Below are positions 1 to 8,801 of a stretch of 64,000 nucleotides of DNA, piece after piece. Source of the DNA: Pseudokineococcus lusitanus (lineage in GTDB: Bacteria > Actinomycetota > Actinomycetes > Actinomycetales > Quadrisphaeraceae); the NCBI RefSeq assembly GCF_003751265.1, contig NZ_RJKN01000003.1, forward strand, positions 372,001 through 436,000. The letters run 5' to 3'. The notes under the pieces are model-generated. The model saw only the letters and a list, made by a program, of their open reading frames with translations. It was not told the DNA's origin and made no database searches. Made by a program: the position numbers and the translations under genes. Each line of letters begins with the position of its first letter. Position 1 is the stretch's first letter.

Positions 1-1167
1 GTCGAGAAGCTCCTCGCCATGACGCCGGCCGGCCGCCAGACCATGCTCTTCTCCGCGACCATGCCCGGCCCGGTCGTGGCGCTCGCGCGGCGCTACATGA
101 CGCAGCCGACGCACATCCGGGCCAGCGAGCCCGACGACGCCGGCGCCGTCGTCAAGGCCATCCGACAGGTCGTCTACCGCGCCCACGCGATGGACAAGGT
201 GGAGGTCCTCGCGCGCCTCCTCCAGGCCGAGGGCCGCGGGCTGACGATCGTCTTCACCCGGACCAAGCGCACCGCCGCCAAGGTGGCCGACGACCTCGTC
301 GAGCGCGGCTTCGCCGCCGGCGCGCTGCACGGCGATCTCGGCCAGGGCGCGCGCGAGCAGGCGCTGCGCGCCTTCCGCAGCGGCAAGGTCGACATCCTCG
401 TGGCCACGGACGTCGCGGCCCGCGGCATCGACGTCACGGACGTCACCCACGTCGTCAACTACCAGTGCCCCGAGGACGACAAGACGTACGTCCACCGCAT
501 CGGCCGCACGGGCCGCGCGGGCCAGAAGGGCACCGCCGTCACCTTCGTCGACTGGGACGACGTCCCCCGCTGGGGCCTCATCGACAAGACCCTGGGCCTC
601 GGCCACCCCGAGGCCGTCGAGACGTACTCCACGTCGCCGCACCTCTACTCCGACCTCGGCATCCCCGAGGGGACGACCGGCCGGCTCCCCCGCAGCCGGC
701 GCACCCGCGCCGGCCTCGACGCCGAGGTGCTCGAGGACCTCGGCGAGACCGGGCGCGGCCCGCGGGGGCGCGACGGCGACCGGGGCGACCGGCAGGGCGG
801 CGGGCGCTCCGGCGGCCGCGGCCGTGACGGCGGGCGCGGCGAGGGCGGCCGCGACGGCGGGCGTCCGGCGGGCGCACCCGCCGAGCAGGGCGAGGGCGAC
901 GGCGCGCGACGCCGTCCCCGCCGCCGCACCCGCGGCGGCGCGGCCACCGGCGAGGACGGCGCCGCGGCGCGGGCCACCGCGTCCGGCGACCCCGCCGGCA
1001 CCGCCGACGCGGCGGACGCCGGTGCCACGGGCGAGGCGGGCGACGCCGCCCGCCGGCCCCGTCGCCGCCGGGGCGGCCGGGGCGGTCGGGGCCGCTCGGG
1101 CGACGCCGCGGGCGCCGCGCAGGGCACCACCCAGGCCCCCGGCCAGGCCGCGGGCGCCGAGGGCTGA
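1..1167 (+). CDS. DEAD-box RNA helicase, C-terminal part (5' truncated by window edge)
   Basis: The reading frame is open from base 1, so the N-terminal Walker A and DEAD motifs lie outside the window; 388 residues are visible. Seen: motif III SAT (LFSATMP, about residues 17-23), motif IV (IVFTRTK), motif V (VATDVAARGIDV) and motif VI (YVHRIGRTGRAG), which together make the RecA-like helicase C domain of superfamily 2. From about residue 225 the protein becomes a low-complexity tail rich in Arg, Gly, Asp and Ala, as in actinobacterial RhlE/CsdA-like helicases; such tails usually bind RNA. Expected role is ATP-dependent RNA unwinding in ribosome assembly or RNA turnover. Family is certain, the exact paralogue is not. 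A GC hairpin follows the stop. Confidence 0.93.
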   Translation, partial: VEKLLAMTPAGRQTMLFSATMPGPVVALARRYMTQPTHIRASEPDDAGAVVKAIRQVVYRAHAMDKVEVLARLLQAEGRGLTIVFTRTKRTAAKVADDLVERGFAAGALHGDLGQGAREQALRAFRSGKVDILVATDVAARGIDVTDVTHVVNYQCPEDDKTYVHRIGRTGRAGQKGTAVTFVDWDDVPRWGLIDKTLGLGHPEAVETYSTSPHLYSDLGIPEGTTGRLPRSRRTRAGLDAEVLEDLGETGRGPRGRDGDRGDRQGGGRSGGRGRDGGRGEGGRDGGRPAGAPAEQGEGDGARRRPRRRTRGGAATGEDGAAARATASGDPAGTADAADAGATGEAGDAARRPRRRRGGRGGRGRSGDAAGAAQGTTQAPGQAAGAEG

Positions 1168-1173
1168 CGGGTG

Positions 1174-1203
1174 CGCCCGGCGGCCCTCCCCGGCCGCCGG
1201 GCG
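1174..1203 (+). terminator. Hairpin after the helicase gene
   Basis: Perfect 12-bp arms (1174-1185 and 1192-1203) with a 6-base loop begin 7 bases after the helicase stop. There is no T tract, as is usual in this window. It also separates the helicase from the next gene, which has its own promoter-like hexamer. Confidence 0.6.
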
Positions 1204-1256
1204 TCCCCCGCCGTCCCGTCGCCCGGCACGCGGGCGACGTGGTGCACAATCGCGAC

Positions 1257-1655
1257 GTGCACCTGATCGCCGAGCTCGAGGCCGACCCGGCCGAGGTGCC
1301 GCGGGCCCGCCGCCTGCTCGGTGAGCGGCTCGTGGCCTGGCGGGTCGACGAGGACAGCGCCGACACCGTCCTGCTCCTCTTCTCCGAGCTCGTCACCAAC
1401 GCCGTCCGCCACGGCGAGCCGCCCGTGCAGGTCCACGCCGGCGTCGACGACGGCGTCTTCCGCGTCGAGGTGGACGACGGCAGCGACGTCCCCGTCGCCC
1501 CGCAGGAGCCCGACGTCGACGACGTCGGCGGTCGCGGGCTCCAGCTCGTCGAGATGCTCTCCACCGCCTGGGGCTCCCGCCGCTCCACCACCCGCCCCGC
1601 GGGCCGCCGGCCCGGCAAGTGCGTGTGGTTCGAGCTCGCGCTGGCCGCCTCGTGA
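1257..1655 (+). CDS. RsbW/SpoIIAB-like ATP-binding protein (HATPase_c_2)
   Basis: A 132-residue single-domain GHKL ATPase. Seen: N box ELVTNAVRHG (Glu44, Asn48), a G1-like DDGS near residue 72 and G2 GGRGLQLVEM near 90. Such proteins act as anti-sigma-factor serine kinases or stand-alone regulators paired with anti-anti-sigma proteins; no partner gene is adjacent, so the target is unknown. I chose GTG 1257 because CACAAT ends exactly 6 bases upstream, matching the leaderless layout seen elsewhere in the window. GTG 1239 or 1242 would add only five or six residues and has no ribosome-binding site. Family call is firm, role is inferred. Confidence 0.85.
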   Translation: MHLIAELEADPAEVPRARRLLGERLVAWRVDEDSADTVLLLFSELVTNAVRHGEPPVQVHAGVDDGVFRVEVDDGSDVPVAPQEPDVDDVGGRGLQLVEMLSTAWGSRRSTTRPAGRRPGKCVWFELALAAS

Positions 1656-1707
1656 GCCGTCCGGCCAGCGGCCGGACCCCCCGCACCCCCCGTACCGCGG
1701 CGCAGCC

Positions 1708-2547
1708 GTGAGCGCCCCCTCCGGCGGCGCCGGCGACCCCGGTCTCTACGGGCCCTCGTCGGTCACCTGGCGCCTGCACGCCGACCCGCTGCTCGCCGTC
1801 GCCGGGCTCCGCGCCCTCGTGCTGCAGGCCCTGCACCCCCTGGCCATGGCCGGCGTCGACCAGCACTCCCGCTTCCGCGCCGACCCGTGGGGCCGTCTCA
1901 CGACCACGGCGGCCTTCGTCACCGCGACGACCTACGGCACGACCGCCGAGGCCCGTGCCCTCGGCGACCGGGTCCGGCGCGTCCACCGCACCGTGCGGGG
2001 CAGCGACCCCGAGACGGGCGAGCCGTACGCGGCGGGCGACGACGCGCTGCTGCTGTGGGTGCACTGCTGCCTCGTCGACAGCGTCGTCGCGCTGGGCCGC
2101 CGCGCCGGCGTGCTCGACGCCGCGGACGCCGACCGCTACGTCGCGGAGCAGGTCGCCGCCGCCCGCCTCGTCGGCGTCTCCCGCGGCCTCGCCCCGACGT
2201 CGACGGCCGACCTGGCCGACGTCCTGGCGGGCTACCGGCCCTCGCTGCGGGTCACGCCCGCCGCCCGGGACGCCGTGGCCCGCGTCGTCGTGCCGCCGCT
2301 GCCCCCGGTGGTGGCGCTGGCGACGCCGGCGCGCCCCCTGTGGGCGACGCTCGGGGCCACGGCCGTGGCGACGCTGCCCCGCTGGGCCCTGCGGATGTAC
2401 GGCCTCCGGCGCCCCCCGCTGGCGTCTCCCGCCGCGACGACGGCGCTCCAGGTGCTCCGGGGCGGCGTGGCGGGCGTCGCGCTGCTCGTGCCGGCGCTGC
2501 GCGAGCCGCCCGAGCTGCGCGCGGCCCGCGAGCGCCTGGCCGGCTGA
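1708..2547 (+). CDS. DUF2236 / MpaB-type oxygenase-like protein
   Basis: 279 residues. The N-terminal block (LYGPSSVTWRLHADPLL, then LQALHPLAMAGVDQHS and DPWGRL) and the later LLLWVHCCLVDS segment are the conserved His-containing motifs of the DUF2236 family. This family includes the latex-clearing rubber oxygenase Lcp and the fungal MpaB oxygenase, where conserved His residues bind haem. Most actinobacterial members have no known substrate, so function here is open. The GTG start follows the previous gene by 52 bases; TACCGC lies 9 bases upstream of it, a weak match to the local promoter layout. It converges with the PHP gene, 37 bases away. Confidence 0.8.
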   Translation: MSAPSGGAGDPGLYGPSSVTWRLHADPLLAVAGLRALVLQALHPLAMAGVDQHSRFRADPWGRLTTTAAFVTATTYGTTAEARALGDRVRRVHRTVRGSDPETGEPYAAGDDALLLWVHCCLVDSVVALGRRAGVLDAADADRYVAEQVAAARLVGVSRGLAPTSTADLADVLAGYRPSLRVTPAARDAVARVVVPPLPPVVALATPARPLWATLGATAVATLPRWALRMYGLRRPPLASPAATTALQVLRGGVAGVALLVPALREPPELRAARERLAG

Positions 2548-2584
2548 CCCCGCCCCTCCCCCGGGACGGGCGCGGCCGGTCCCG

Positions 2585-3430
2585 TCAGGGCCGGACGACG
2601 TCGAGCAGGCCCTGCGCCTCGACGGCCTCGAGCACGCCGGGGTCGGTGGTGTGCTCGCCGAGCCGGTTGACCTTGCCGGTCCCGTGGTAGTCGCTGGAGC
2701 CCGTGACGAGGAGGCCCAGGGCACCGGCGAGGTCGACGAGCGCCGCCGTCGCCTCCGGCGTGTGGTCGCGGTGGTGGGCCTCGAGGCCCGCGAGGCCCGC
2801 GGCCGCGAGCTCCTCGACGACGTCGTCGCCGACGACCCGCCCGCGCAGGACCGCGCGGGGGTGCGCGAAGACGGGCACCCCGCCGGCGGCCCGCACGAGG
2901 CGCACGGCCTCGACGGCGTCCGGCGCGTGGTGGCCGACGAAGTACGGCGAGCGCGTCGACAGCACGGTCGCGAAGGCGTGGCCACGGTCGCGCACGAGGC
3001 CCTTGGCCACGAGCGCGTCGGCGAGGTGGGGGCGCCCGACGGTGGCGTCGCCGTCCACCTGCGCGAGGACGTCGTCCCACGTGAGCGGCAGGTCGGCGCC
3101 GATGCGCTCGACCATGAGCTCCGCCCGGGCGAGCCGGCTGGCGCGCGAGCGCTCCGTCTCGGCGAGGAGCCCGGGCGCCGCGGGGTCGTGGAGGTAGGAC
3201 AGGAGGTGGACGCTCGTCCCGCGGTGGTGGCAGGAGATCTCGACGCCGCGGACGAGGGCCACGCCCGTGGCGGCCGAGGCGGCGACGGCCTCGTCCCACC
3301 CGCTCGTCGTGTCGTGGTCGGTGAGGGCGACGACGTCGAGCCCCGCCCGGGCCGCGGACGCGACGAGGCGCCCCGGCGTCTCGGTGCCGTCCGACGCGCT
3401 GGAGTGCGCGTGCAGGTCCGCCACCACCAC
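2585..3430 (-). CDS. PHP-domain phosphoesterase
   Basis: 281 residues. Metal-binding PHP motifs are visible in order: DLHAHSSASDG at the N terminus, LTDHDT near residue 40, RGVEISCHH near 65, PVFAHPRA in the second half, and SSDYHG near the C terminus. They fit the TrpH/YciV-like group, which hydrolyses short nucleotide phosphates such as 3',5'-nucleoside bisphosphates or RNA ends. Start: GTG 3430, the first of three consecutive GTG codons, because a perfect TACCCT hexamer ends 6 bases upstream and the metal-binding DLHAHS begins only four codons later. It is followed upstream by a DUF2332 gene on the same strand. Family call is strong; substrate is inferred from relatives. Confidence 0.88.
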   Translation of the reverse strand: MVVADLHAHSSASDGTETPGRLVASAARAGLDVVALTDHDTTSGWDEAVAASAATGVALVRGVEISCHHRGTSVHLLSYLHDPAAPGLLAETERSRASRLARAELMVERIGADLPLTWDDVLAQVDGDATVGRPHLADALVAKGLVRDRGHAFATVLSTRSPYFVGHHAPDAVEAVRLVRAAGGVPVFAHPRAVLRGRVVGDDVVEELAAAGLAGLEAHHRDHTPEATAALVDLAGALGLLVTGSSDYHGTGKVNRLGEHTTDPGVLEAVEAQGLLDVVRP

Positions 3431-3436
3431 GGGGCC

Positions 3437-3442
3437 AGGGTA
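3437..3442 (-). promoter_or_regulatory. -10 hexamer of the PHP gene (leaderless)
   Basis: TACCCT on the minus strand, 6 bases before GTG 3430. Transcription would begin at or next to the start codon. No clear -35 element is seen. Confidence 0.6.
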
Positions 3443-3498
3443 GGCCCGCGGCGACGCCCTCCCCGACCGCGCCGGCCGCGCCCCCGGCCGCCGCGCCG

Positions 3499-4812
3499 TC
3501 AGGGGTCGGCGGCCACCCACCCGGGCGGCGTGCGGGCCCACCACCGGACGGGCACGCCGTGCGGGGCCGCCTCGCCGAGCAGCCGCAGCCGTGCTCCCGG
3601 GGACCCGGCGAACCCGGCGGACCCGGCGGCCCCCGCCGCCCCCGGGCGTGGCGCGCCGTGCGCCCGCGCCTCGACGAGGTAGCGCACCGTCCCGCCGGCC
3701 CGGCGCCGGTGCGGCTCCAGCGCGAGGCGCCACAGCGGGGCCGACGGCGTCGCGGTCGCCCCCAGCGCGTCGAGCGCCGCCTCCGCCGCGGCCCGCTCGG
3801 CCGCGGGCACGTACTGGCGGACGACCGACTGCTGCACGACGACGACCTCCCCCGGCACGAGCCGCAGCCCGCGGGCCACCTCCGCGGCCCCTGCGCGCCG
3901 CACCTCGACGGGCTGCGCCCGCGCCGCCGCGAGCGCGCCCTCCAGGCGCGCCGCCCGGTCCCGCTGCTCGGGCCACACGAAGGACAGCAGCCGGCGCGCG
4001 TGCTCCGGGTCGGTGGGGTCGAGCGGGGCGACGTCCGCGCCCTCGCGGGACACGACCCGCACGTCCGGCGCGGGCCCCGGAGCGGCCGTCGCGGCGGCGG
4101 GCACCCGGGCAGCGGGCCCGCCGCGGCCCGCGGGGGCGACGAGCGCCGGGGACCACGGGGAGACGTCCCAGGCGCCCTCGAGCCGCACCGGCGCGTCGGC
4201 CGGGCCCGTGGCGCCGCCGTCGTCGGCCGTCATGCGCACGCCGTCGGGCCGCAGGAGCAGGCCGGCGGACGACCCGACGTCCACGAGCCGTACCCGCACC
4301 GGCCCGCCCGCGCCGTCCGTCGTCCCCGCGGCGGCGCCCTCGGCGACGAGCCGCAGGACGGCGCCCCACAGCGCCGCCCCGCGGGCGACCTCGTTGGTCT
4401 GCGGGGCGGGACCGAGGTCGGCCCGCAGCCGGGCGGCCGACGCCGCCACGACGGCGGGCAGCAGCGCGGCGGCCGCGGCCGGGTCGCCGTCGGGCCCGGC
4501 CCGCGAGGGGTCGCCGCGGTCGCCCGGGTAGCACGCCGCCAGCCGCGGCGCCGCGCCCACGAGGACGAGGCGGTGCAGCGCCCCCACGAGCCGCAGCCCG
4601 AGGGCGGAGGGCCCGGGGTCCCGCAGGTCCTCCCCGGGCGCCGTGCGCAGGACGTCGGCGACCGGGCCGCCGCGCGCCACGTCGTCGGCCGCGGCGTCGC
4701 AGAGGGCGGCCGTGAAGCCCGCGCCGAGGGACCGGCACGTGGCCGCCTGGCGGCGCAGGTGCTCGACCACCGCGGCGGGGGGCGCGGCGCCCACGGGCCG
4801 GCTGGGGCTCAT
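3499..4812 (-). CDS. DUF2332 domain protein
   Basis: 437 residues, no signal peptide or membrane segment. The N-terminal part (LRRQAATCRSLGAGFTAALC) and central motifs (TNEVARGAALW, VDVGSSAGLLL) match the DUF2332 family of unknown function, common in actinobacteria. The glycine-rich VDVGSSAGL resembles a nucleotide- or SAM-binding turn, but this is inference. The ATG start has CACGGT ending 6 bases upstream and no ribosome-binding site, which suggests a leaderless message. It is divergent from pepP with 78 bases between the starts. The middle of the protein (residues 225-260) is Ala/Gly/Pro-rich and probably a flexible linker. Confidence 0.8.
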   Translation of the reverse strand: MSPSRPVGAAPPAAVVEHLRRQAATCRSLGAGFTAALCDAAADDVARGGPVADVLRTAPGEDLRDPGPSALGLRLVGALHRLVLVGAAPRLAACYPGDRGDPSRAGPDGDPAAAAALLPAVVAASAARLRADLGPAPQTNEVARGAALWGAVLRLVAEGAAAGTTDGAGGPVRVRLVDVGSSAGLLLRPDGVRMTADDGGATGPADAPVRLEGAWDVSPWSPALVAPAGRGGPAARVPAAATAAPGPAPDVRVVSREGADVAPLDPTDPEHARRLLSFVWPEQRDRAARLEGALAAARAQPVEVRRAGAAEVARGLRLVPGEVVVVQQSVVRQYVPAAERAAAEAALDALGATATPSAPLWRLALEPHRRRAGGTVRYLVEARAHGAPRPGAAGAAGSAGFAGSPGARLRLLGEAAPHGVPVRWWARTPPGWVAADP

Positions 4813-4890
4813 CGGGCCACCGTGCCGTCCCCCGGGCCGGCCCGCTCCCCGGACGTCCGCGGCCGCCGCCGCCGGTGGCATCCTGGCGGC

Positions 4891-6531
4891 ATGACGCCTC
4901 CCGCCGGCCCGAGCACCACCGACGCGACCGTGGCGGAGGTCGCGGACCGCCCCGCGGCGGGGACGGACGTCGTGCCCGGCGACGCGACGACGCCCGCCGA
5001 GCCCGGCGACGCCCTCGCGCCCGCCGCCACCACGGCCGCCGAGGCGCAGGCGTCCCGCAGCCACCGCCAGCGGCCCACCAGCGCGGCCTTCCGCGAGCTC
5101 ATGGCGTCCGGCTGGGCGCCCGCGGACGAGGCCCCGCCCGCCCGCGCCGAGGTGGCCCCCTACGCGGCGGCCCGCCGCGCGGCCGTGTCCCGCCTCTTCC
5201 CGGGCGAGCGTCTCGTCCTGCCCGCGGGGCCCCTCAAGACCCGCTCCAACGACAGCGACTACCGCTTCCGCGCCCACAGCGCCTTCGCCCACCTCACCGG
5301 CCTCGGCGGCGAGCGCGAGCCGGACGCCGTCCTCGTGCTCGACCCGCGCGACGGCGGGGCGGGCGCCGACGCCGAGGACGCCGGCCACGAGGCCGTCCTC
5401 CTCTTCCGCCCGCGCACCCCCCGCACGAGCGAGGAGTTCTTCGCCGACTCCCGCTACGGCGAGTTCTGGGTCGGCGCCCGGCCGTCGCTCGCGGACGCCG
5501 AGGCCGAGACGGGGCTCGTCTGCCGCGACGTCGCGGAGCTCGACGACCTCCTCGCCGCGGGCGGGGCGCCGCTGCGCGTCGTGCCCGACGCCGACCCGGC
5601 CCTGGCCGCCCGCGTGGCCGCGCTGCGCGGCGGGGCCGGGGTCACGGAGGAGGCCGGGGCGCTCGCCGACGACGAGCTCGTCGTCGCGCTCTCCGAGCTG
5701 CGCCTCGTCAAGGACGAGCACGAGGTCGCCCAGATGCGCCTCGCCGTGGCGGCCAGCGTCCACGGCTTCGAGGACGTCGTCCGGAGCCTGCCGCGCGCCG
5801 TCGGGCACGTCCGCGGCGAGCGGGTCGTCGAGGGCGCCTTCGGCGCCCGCGCCCGCGAGGAGGGCGGCGGCACCGGCTACGAGACCATCGCGGCCGCCGG
5901 CGAGCACGCCTGCACGCTGCACTGGACCCGCAACGACGGCGTCGTGCGGTCCGGCGACCTCCTGCTCCTCGACGCGGGCGTCGAGGCGGAGAGCCTCTAC
6001 ACCGCCGACATCACGCGGACCCTTCCGGTCGACGGGCGCTTCACCCCGGCGCAGCGCCGGGTCTACGAGGCGGTCCTCGACGCGGCCGACGCGTCCTTCG
6101 CCGTGGCCCGGCCCGGCTCCCGCTTCCGCGACCTCCACGAGGCGGCCATGCAGGTCGTGGCCGCGCGGCTGCACGACTGGGGCCTCATCCCCGTCCCCCT
6201 CGAGGAGGCCCTGTCGGAGCGGGGCGGCCAGCACCGCCGCTGGATGGTGCACGGCACCTCGCACCACCTCGGCATCGACGTCCACGACTGCGCCCAGGCG
6301 CGGCGGGAGATGTACCTCGACGCCGTCCTCGAGCCGGGCATGGTCTTCACCATCGAGCCGGGGCTGTACTTCAAGGGCGACGACGAGCTCGTCCCCGCCG
6401 AGCTGCGGGGCATCGGGGTGCGCATCGAGGACGACGTCCTCGTCACCGAGGACGGCTGCGAGAACCTCAGCGCGGCCCTCCCCCGCCGCGCCGACGACGT
6501 CGAGGCGTGGATGGCCTCGCTGCGGGCCTGA
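4891..6531 (+). CDS. pepP: Xaa-Pro aminopeptidase (aminopeptidase P)
   Basis: 546 residues. It removes an N-terminal residue from peptides with proline in second position, using two metal ions. An acidic, Ala-rich extension (about 1-60) precedes an AMP_N domain (about 85-250), then the M24 pita-bread catalytic domain. Metal ligands are visible: DAGVEAESLYTADITRT (two Asp), HGTSHHLGIDVHD (His), FTIEPGLYF (Glu) and GIGVRIEDD (Glu). Length is at the upper end of the family because of the N-terminal tail. ATG 4891 lies 6 bases after CATCCT and near a weak GGCGG. A 24-bp hairpin follows the stop. The call is secure. Confidence 0.95.
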   Translation: MTPPAGPSTTDATVAEVADRPAAGTDVVPGDATTPAEPGDALAPAATTAAEAQASRSHRQRPTSAAFRELMASGWAPADEAPPARAEVAPYAAARRAAVSRLFPGERLVLPAGPLKTRSNDSDYRFRAHSAFAHLTGLGGEREPDAVLVLDPRDGGAGADAEDAGHEAVLLFRPRTPRTSEEFFADSRYGEFWVGARPSLADAEAETGLVCRDVAELDDLLAAGGAPLRVVPDADPALAARVAALRGGAGVTEEAGALADDELVVALSELRLVKDEHEVAQMRLAVAASVHGFEDVVRSLPRAVGHVRGERVVEGAFGARAREEGGGTGYETIAAAGEHACTLHWTRNDGVVRSGDLLLLDAGVEAESLYTADITRTLPVDGRFTPAQRRVYEAVLDAADASFAVARPGSRFRDLHEAAMQVVAARLHDWGLIPVPLEEALSERGGQHRRWMVHGTSHHLGIDVHDCAQARREMYLDAVLEPGMVFTIEPGLYFKGDDELVPAELRGIGVRIEDDVLVTEDGCENLSAALPRRADDVEAWMASLRA

Positions 6532-6576
6532 CGCCCGCGGCCGGGCGACGGCCGCCCGCCGTCGCCCGCACGCACG

Positions 6577-6627
6577 CCCGCACGGCAGCGCCCCCGGTCC
6601 GGTGGACCGGGGGCGCTGCCGTGCGGG
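6577..6627. terminator. Bidirectional hairpin between pepP and the YflT-like gene
   Basis: A perfect inverted repeat with 24-bp arms (6577-6600 and 6604-6627) and a 3-base loop GGT, placed between two converging genes. It can serve both strands. No T tract flanks it. Confidence 0.85.
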
Positions 6628-6657
6628 ACGACGGGACGGGACGCGGGGGCCGGCTGC

Positions 6658-7380
6658 TCAGGCGGGGCGGTCGGTGCCCGGGGCGTCCGCGGGCGGGGCG
6701 TCGTCGTCGCGGCGGGCGGCGTCCTCGCGGCGCGCCTCCTCCTCGCGGCGGCGGGCCAGCATCTCGCTGTACGTGGGGCCCGTGGGCGGGCCCGCGGGCG
6801 GGGCGGCCGGGGCCCCGGGCGCCGGCGGCGTCGCCGTGGGCGCCGCGTCGGTGGCGGCGAGACGCCGGTCGAGCCCGCGCGAGGCCTCGGGCGAACGTCC
6901 GAGCACCTCCCGCGCCTGCCCGGCGTGCTCGACCGCGCAGTAGACGGCGTAGCGCGAGGCGACGATCTGGCTGACGGACGTGAAGTCCCGCCGCCCGCGG
7001 GTGGCGGCGTAGCCGGCGATGCTGAAGATGACGCCGAACGCCGCACCGATGAGGACCGCGGGGAGGATGCTCACCACCCCGGCATCCGGCGGCGACAGGA
7101 GCAGCAGCACGAGACCGATGAGAAGGCCCACCCAGGCGCCGGAGAAGAAGCCCGCGAGCGCCGTCCGCGCGTACGTGAGGCGGCCGAGCACCCGCTCGAC
7201 CATCTGCAGGTCGGTGCCGACGATCGTCACGTGCTGGACGGGGAAGTGCTCGTCCGACAGGTGGTCGACGGCGGCCTGCGCCGCGGCGTAGGTGTCGTAC
7301 GAGGCGACCTCCCGGCCCGTCGGCAGCGTGGGCCCGCCGGCGGCGGCACGGGCGCGGGCGGAGGTCATCGGGCTGGCCAT
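6658..7380 (-). CDS. General stress protein 17M-like (YflT-type) membrane protein
   Basis: 240 residues. The N-terminal half begins REVASYDTYAAAQAAVDHLSD and includes VQHVTIVGTDLQMVERV, which fits the YflT/general-stress family fold. Two hydrophobic segments follow (ALAGFFSGAWVGLLIGLVLL, about 75-97, and ILPAVLIGAAFGVIFSIAGY, about 105-125). The C-terminal third is Pro/Ala-rich and ends in a charged Arg/Glu/Asp stretch that may be cytoplasmic. Function is unknown; relatives are stress-induced in Bacillus. ATG 7380 is preceded by CACGAT ending 6 bases upstream, so it is probably leaderless. A GTG further upstream would add twelve residues without conserved sequence. Confidence 0.75.
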   Translation of the reverse strand: MASPMTSARARAAAGGPTLPTGREVASYDTYAAAQAAVDHLSDEHFPVQHVTIVGTDLQMVERVLGRLTYARTALAGFFSGAWVGLLIGLVLLLLSPPDAGVVSILPAVLIGAAFGVIFSIAGYAATRGRRDFTSVSQIVASRYAVYCAVEHAGQAREVLGRSPEASRGLDRRLAATDAAPTATPPAPGAPAAPPAGPPTGPTYSEMLARRREEEARREDAARRDDDAPPADAPGTDRPA

Positions 7381-7421
7381 GCAGTGATCGTGGGGCCCAC
7401 CGCCCCCCTCGGCCACCCGGT

Positions 7422-7447
7422 GCCCCCGCCCCGGCCGGACCGGGGGC
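7422..7447 (-). terminator. Weak hairpin after the YbhN-like gene
   Basis: Perfect 7-bp arms (7422-7428 and 7441-7447) with a 12-base loop that is itself GC-palindromic, about 80 bases after the stop of the leftward gene ending at 7526. Confidence 0.35.
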
Positions 7448-7525
7448 GGACTCGCGGCCCGCTCACGGCGGACGTCCAGGGTCGGGGCGGCGGCGGACGG
7501 CGGGGCGGGCCGCAGGCGCCCGACG

Positions 7526-8566
7526 TCAGAGCTGGCCGGCGCGGCGCAGCAGCAGGGTGAGCACCCAGCCCGGCAGCACCCACACCCAGAGGGTGACGAG
7601 CCGGTAGGTCACGGCCGTGAGCAGCGCGGCCGACGGCGCCACCCCCACCGCGACGAGGCCGCCGGCGATGGCCACCTCCACGGCGCCCACGCCACCGGGC
7701 GTGGGGAAGACGCTCCCGACGGCCGTGCCGGCGAAGAGGACGACGGCCAGGCTGATGAGCGGGAGCGAGGCGCCGTAGGCCTGGAGGCTGGCGCCGAGCG
7801 CCAGGAGGAAGCCGCCGGTGACGAGCGACGCCCCGAGGAGGGCGCGCACGAGCCGGTCCGGCCGCCGGCCGAGGTCCCGCAGCACGCCGGCCGACGCGGC
7901 GAGCGGCGCCCGCAGCCGCGGCACGACCGCCCGGCGCAGGCGGGGCACGCCGAGCACGACGCCGACGGCGGCCGCGAGGGCGGCCAGCGTCACGACGGTG
8001 ACGGTGCCGGGCAGCAGCGCCACGCCGCCGGGCAGCTCGTCGGAGGCGACCGCGGCGCCGACGAGGACGAGCACCGTGACGAGGACCGACGTGGCCTGGA
8101 CGGCGACGACCGCGGCCACCGCCGCCGGGACGGGCGCCCCGCGGCGGTAGAGGTGACGGACGTTGAGCGCCATGCCGCCCACGCCGGCGGGGCCGAGGAG
8201 GTTGACGAAGGTGCCCGCCACCTGGACGCCGGCCGTGGCGGCCGGGCGCAGGCGCACCGGGGAGACGGCGACGAGCGCCGTCGTCGCCCCGACGAAGGTC
8301 AGCACCGCCCCGAGGAGGACGACGACGAACCAGCCGGCGTCGGCCTGGCGGAGCGCGGCGACCGGGTCGGTGACGGCCACCTGCGCGACGACGACGCCCG
8401 CGACGACGAGCCCCGCGACGACGACGACGACGGTGCGGACGAGCCGCCAGCGCACGCGCCGCCACCACGGGGCCGCGGTGACGTCGGCGGGGGCGGCCGG
8501 GCCGATGGCGGCGGCCGGGCGGGGGGTCGGCGGGAGGCCCGACGACGGGTCGTCACGCACCGTCAT
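7526..8566 (-). CDS. YbhN/UPF0104 (LPG synthase transmembrane-like) flippase-type membrane protein
   Basis: 346 residues with about eight hydrophobic segments, the first at about 42-62. The motif NLLGPAGVGGMALNVRHLYRRG and the C-terminal FPTPGGVGAVEVAIAGGLVAVG are hallmarks of the lysylphosphatidylglycerol-synthase transmembrane region family (UPF0104, related to AglD and YbhN). There is no C-terminal aminoacyl-transferase domain, so it is not a complete MprF. Relatives are implicated in lipid or polyprenol-linked sugar handling; the substrate here is unknown. Start ATG 8566 has GGGAGGT 5 bases upstream; GTG 8572 is poorly spaced. It is alone on its strand between two terminators. Confidence 0.82.
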   Translation of the reverse strand: MTVRDDPSSGLPPTPRPAAAIGPAAPADVTAAPWWRRVRWRLVRTVVVVVAGLVVAGVVVAQVAVTDPVAALRQADAGWFVVVLLGAVLTFVGATTALVAVSPVRLRPAATAGVQVAGTFVNLLGPAGVGGMALNVRHLYRRGAPVPAAVAAVVAVQATSVLVTVLVLVGAAVASDELPGGVALLPGTVTVVTLAALAAAVGVVLGVPRLRRAVVPRLRAPLAASAGVLRDLGRRPDRLVRALLGASLVTGGFLLALGASLQAYGASLPLISLAVVLFAGTAVGSVFPTPGGVGAVEVAIAGGLVAVGVAPSAALLTAVTYRLVTLWVWVLPGWVLTLLLRRAGQL

Positions 8567-8748
8567 GCCCACCTCCCCGGCCCTGGCGCCGCGGCGCCCG
8601 TCGGGCGCGGGCCGTGACCGGCGGCGCCCGGACCCGAGGCTACGGCGCCCCGGCCCCGTCCGTCGTCCGCGACGCGGCGGGCCACCCGGGCGGGTCGTCG
8701 GCGCCCCCCGGCCGGCCCCGTCGCGCGGGACGGGCGACGCCCCGGGGA

Positions 8749-8787
8749 CGACGCAGGGCCCGGGACGACGTCCCGGGCCCTGCGTCG
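8749..8787 (-). terminator. Terminator of dps
   Basis: A perfect palindrome with 19-bp arms (8749-8767 and 8769-8787) around one central base, 14 bases after the dps stop on the minus strand. Confidence 0.8.
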
Positions 8788-8801
8788 CGTCGTGCGGTGC
8801 G

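Noticed and set aside
578-1618. Long antisense frame opposite the helicase and the RsbW-like gene
   Set aside because: Arg/Pro/Gly/Ala-dominated shadow of G/C-rich third positions; the sense frames carry clear family motifs.
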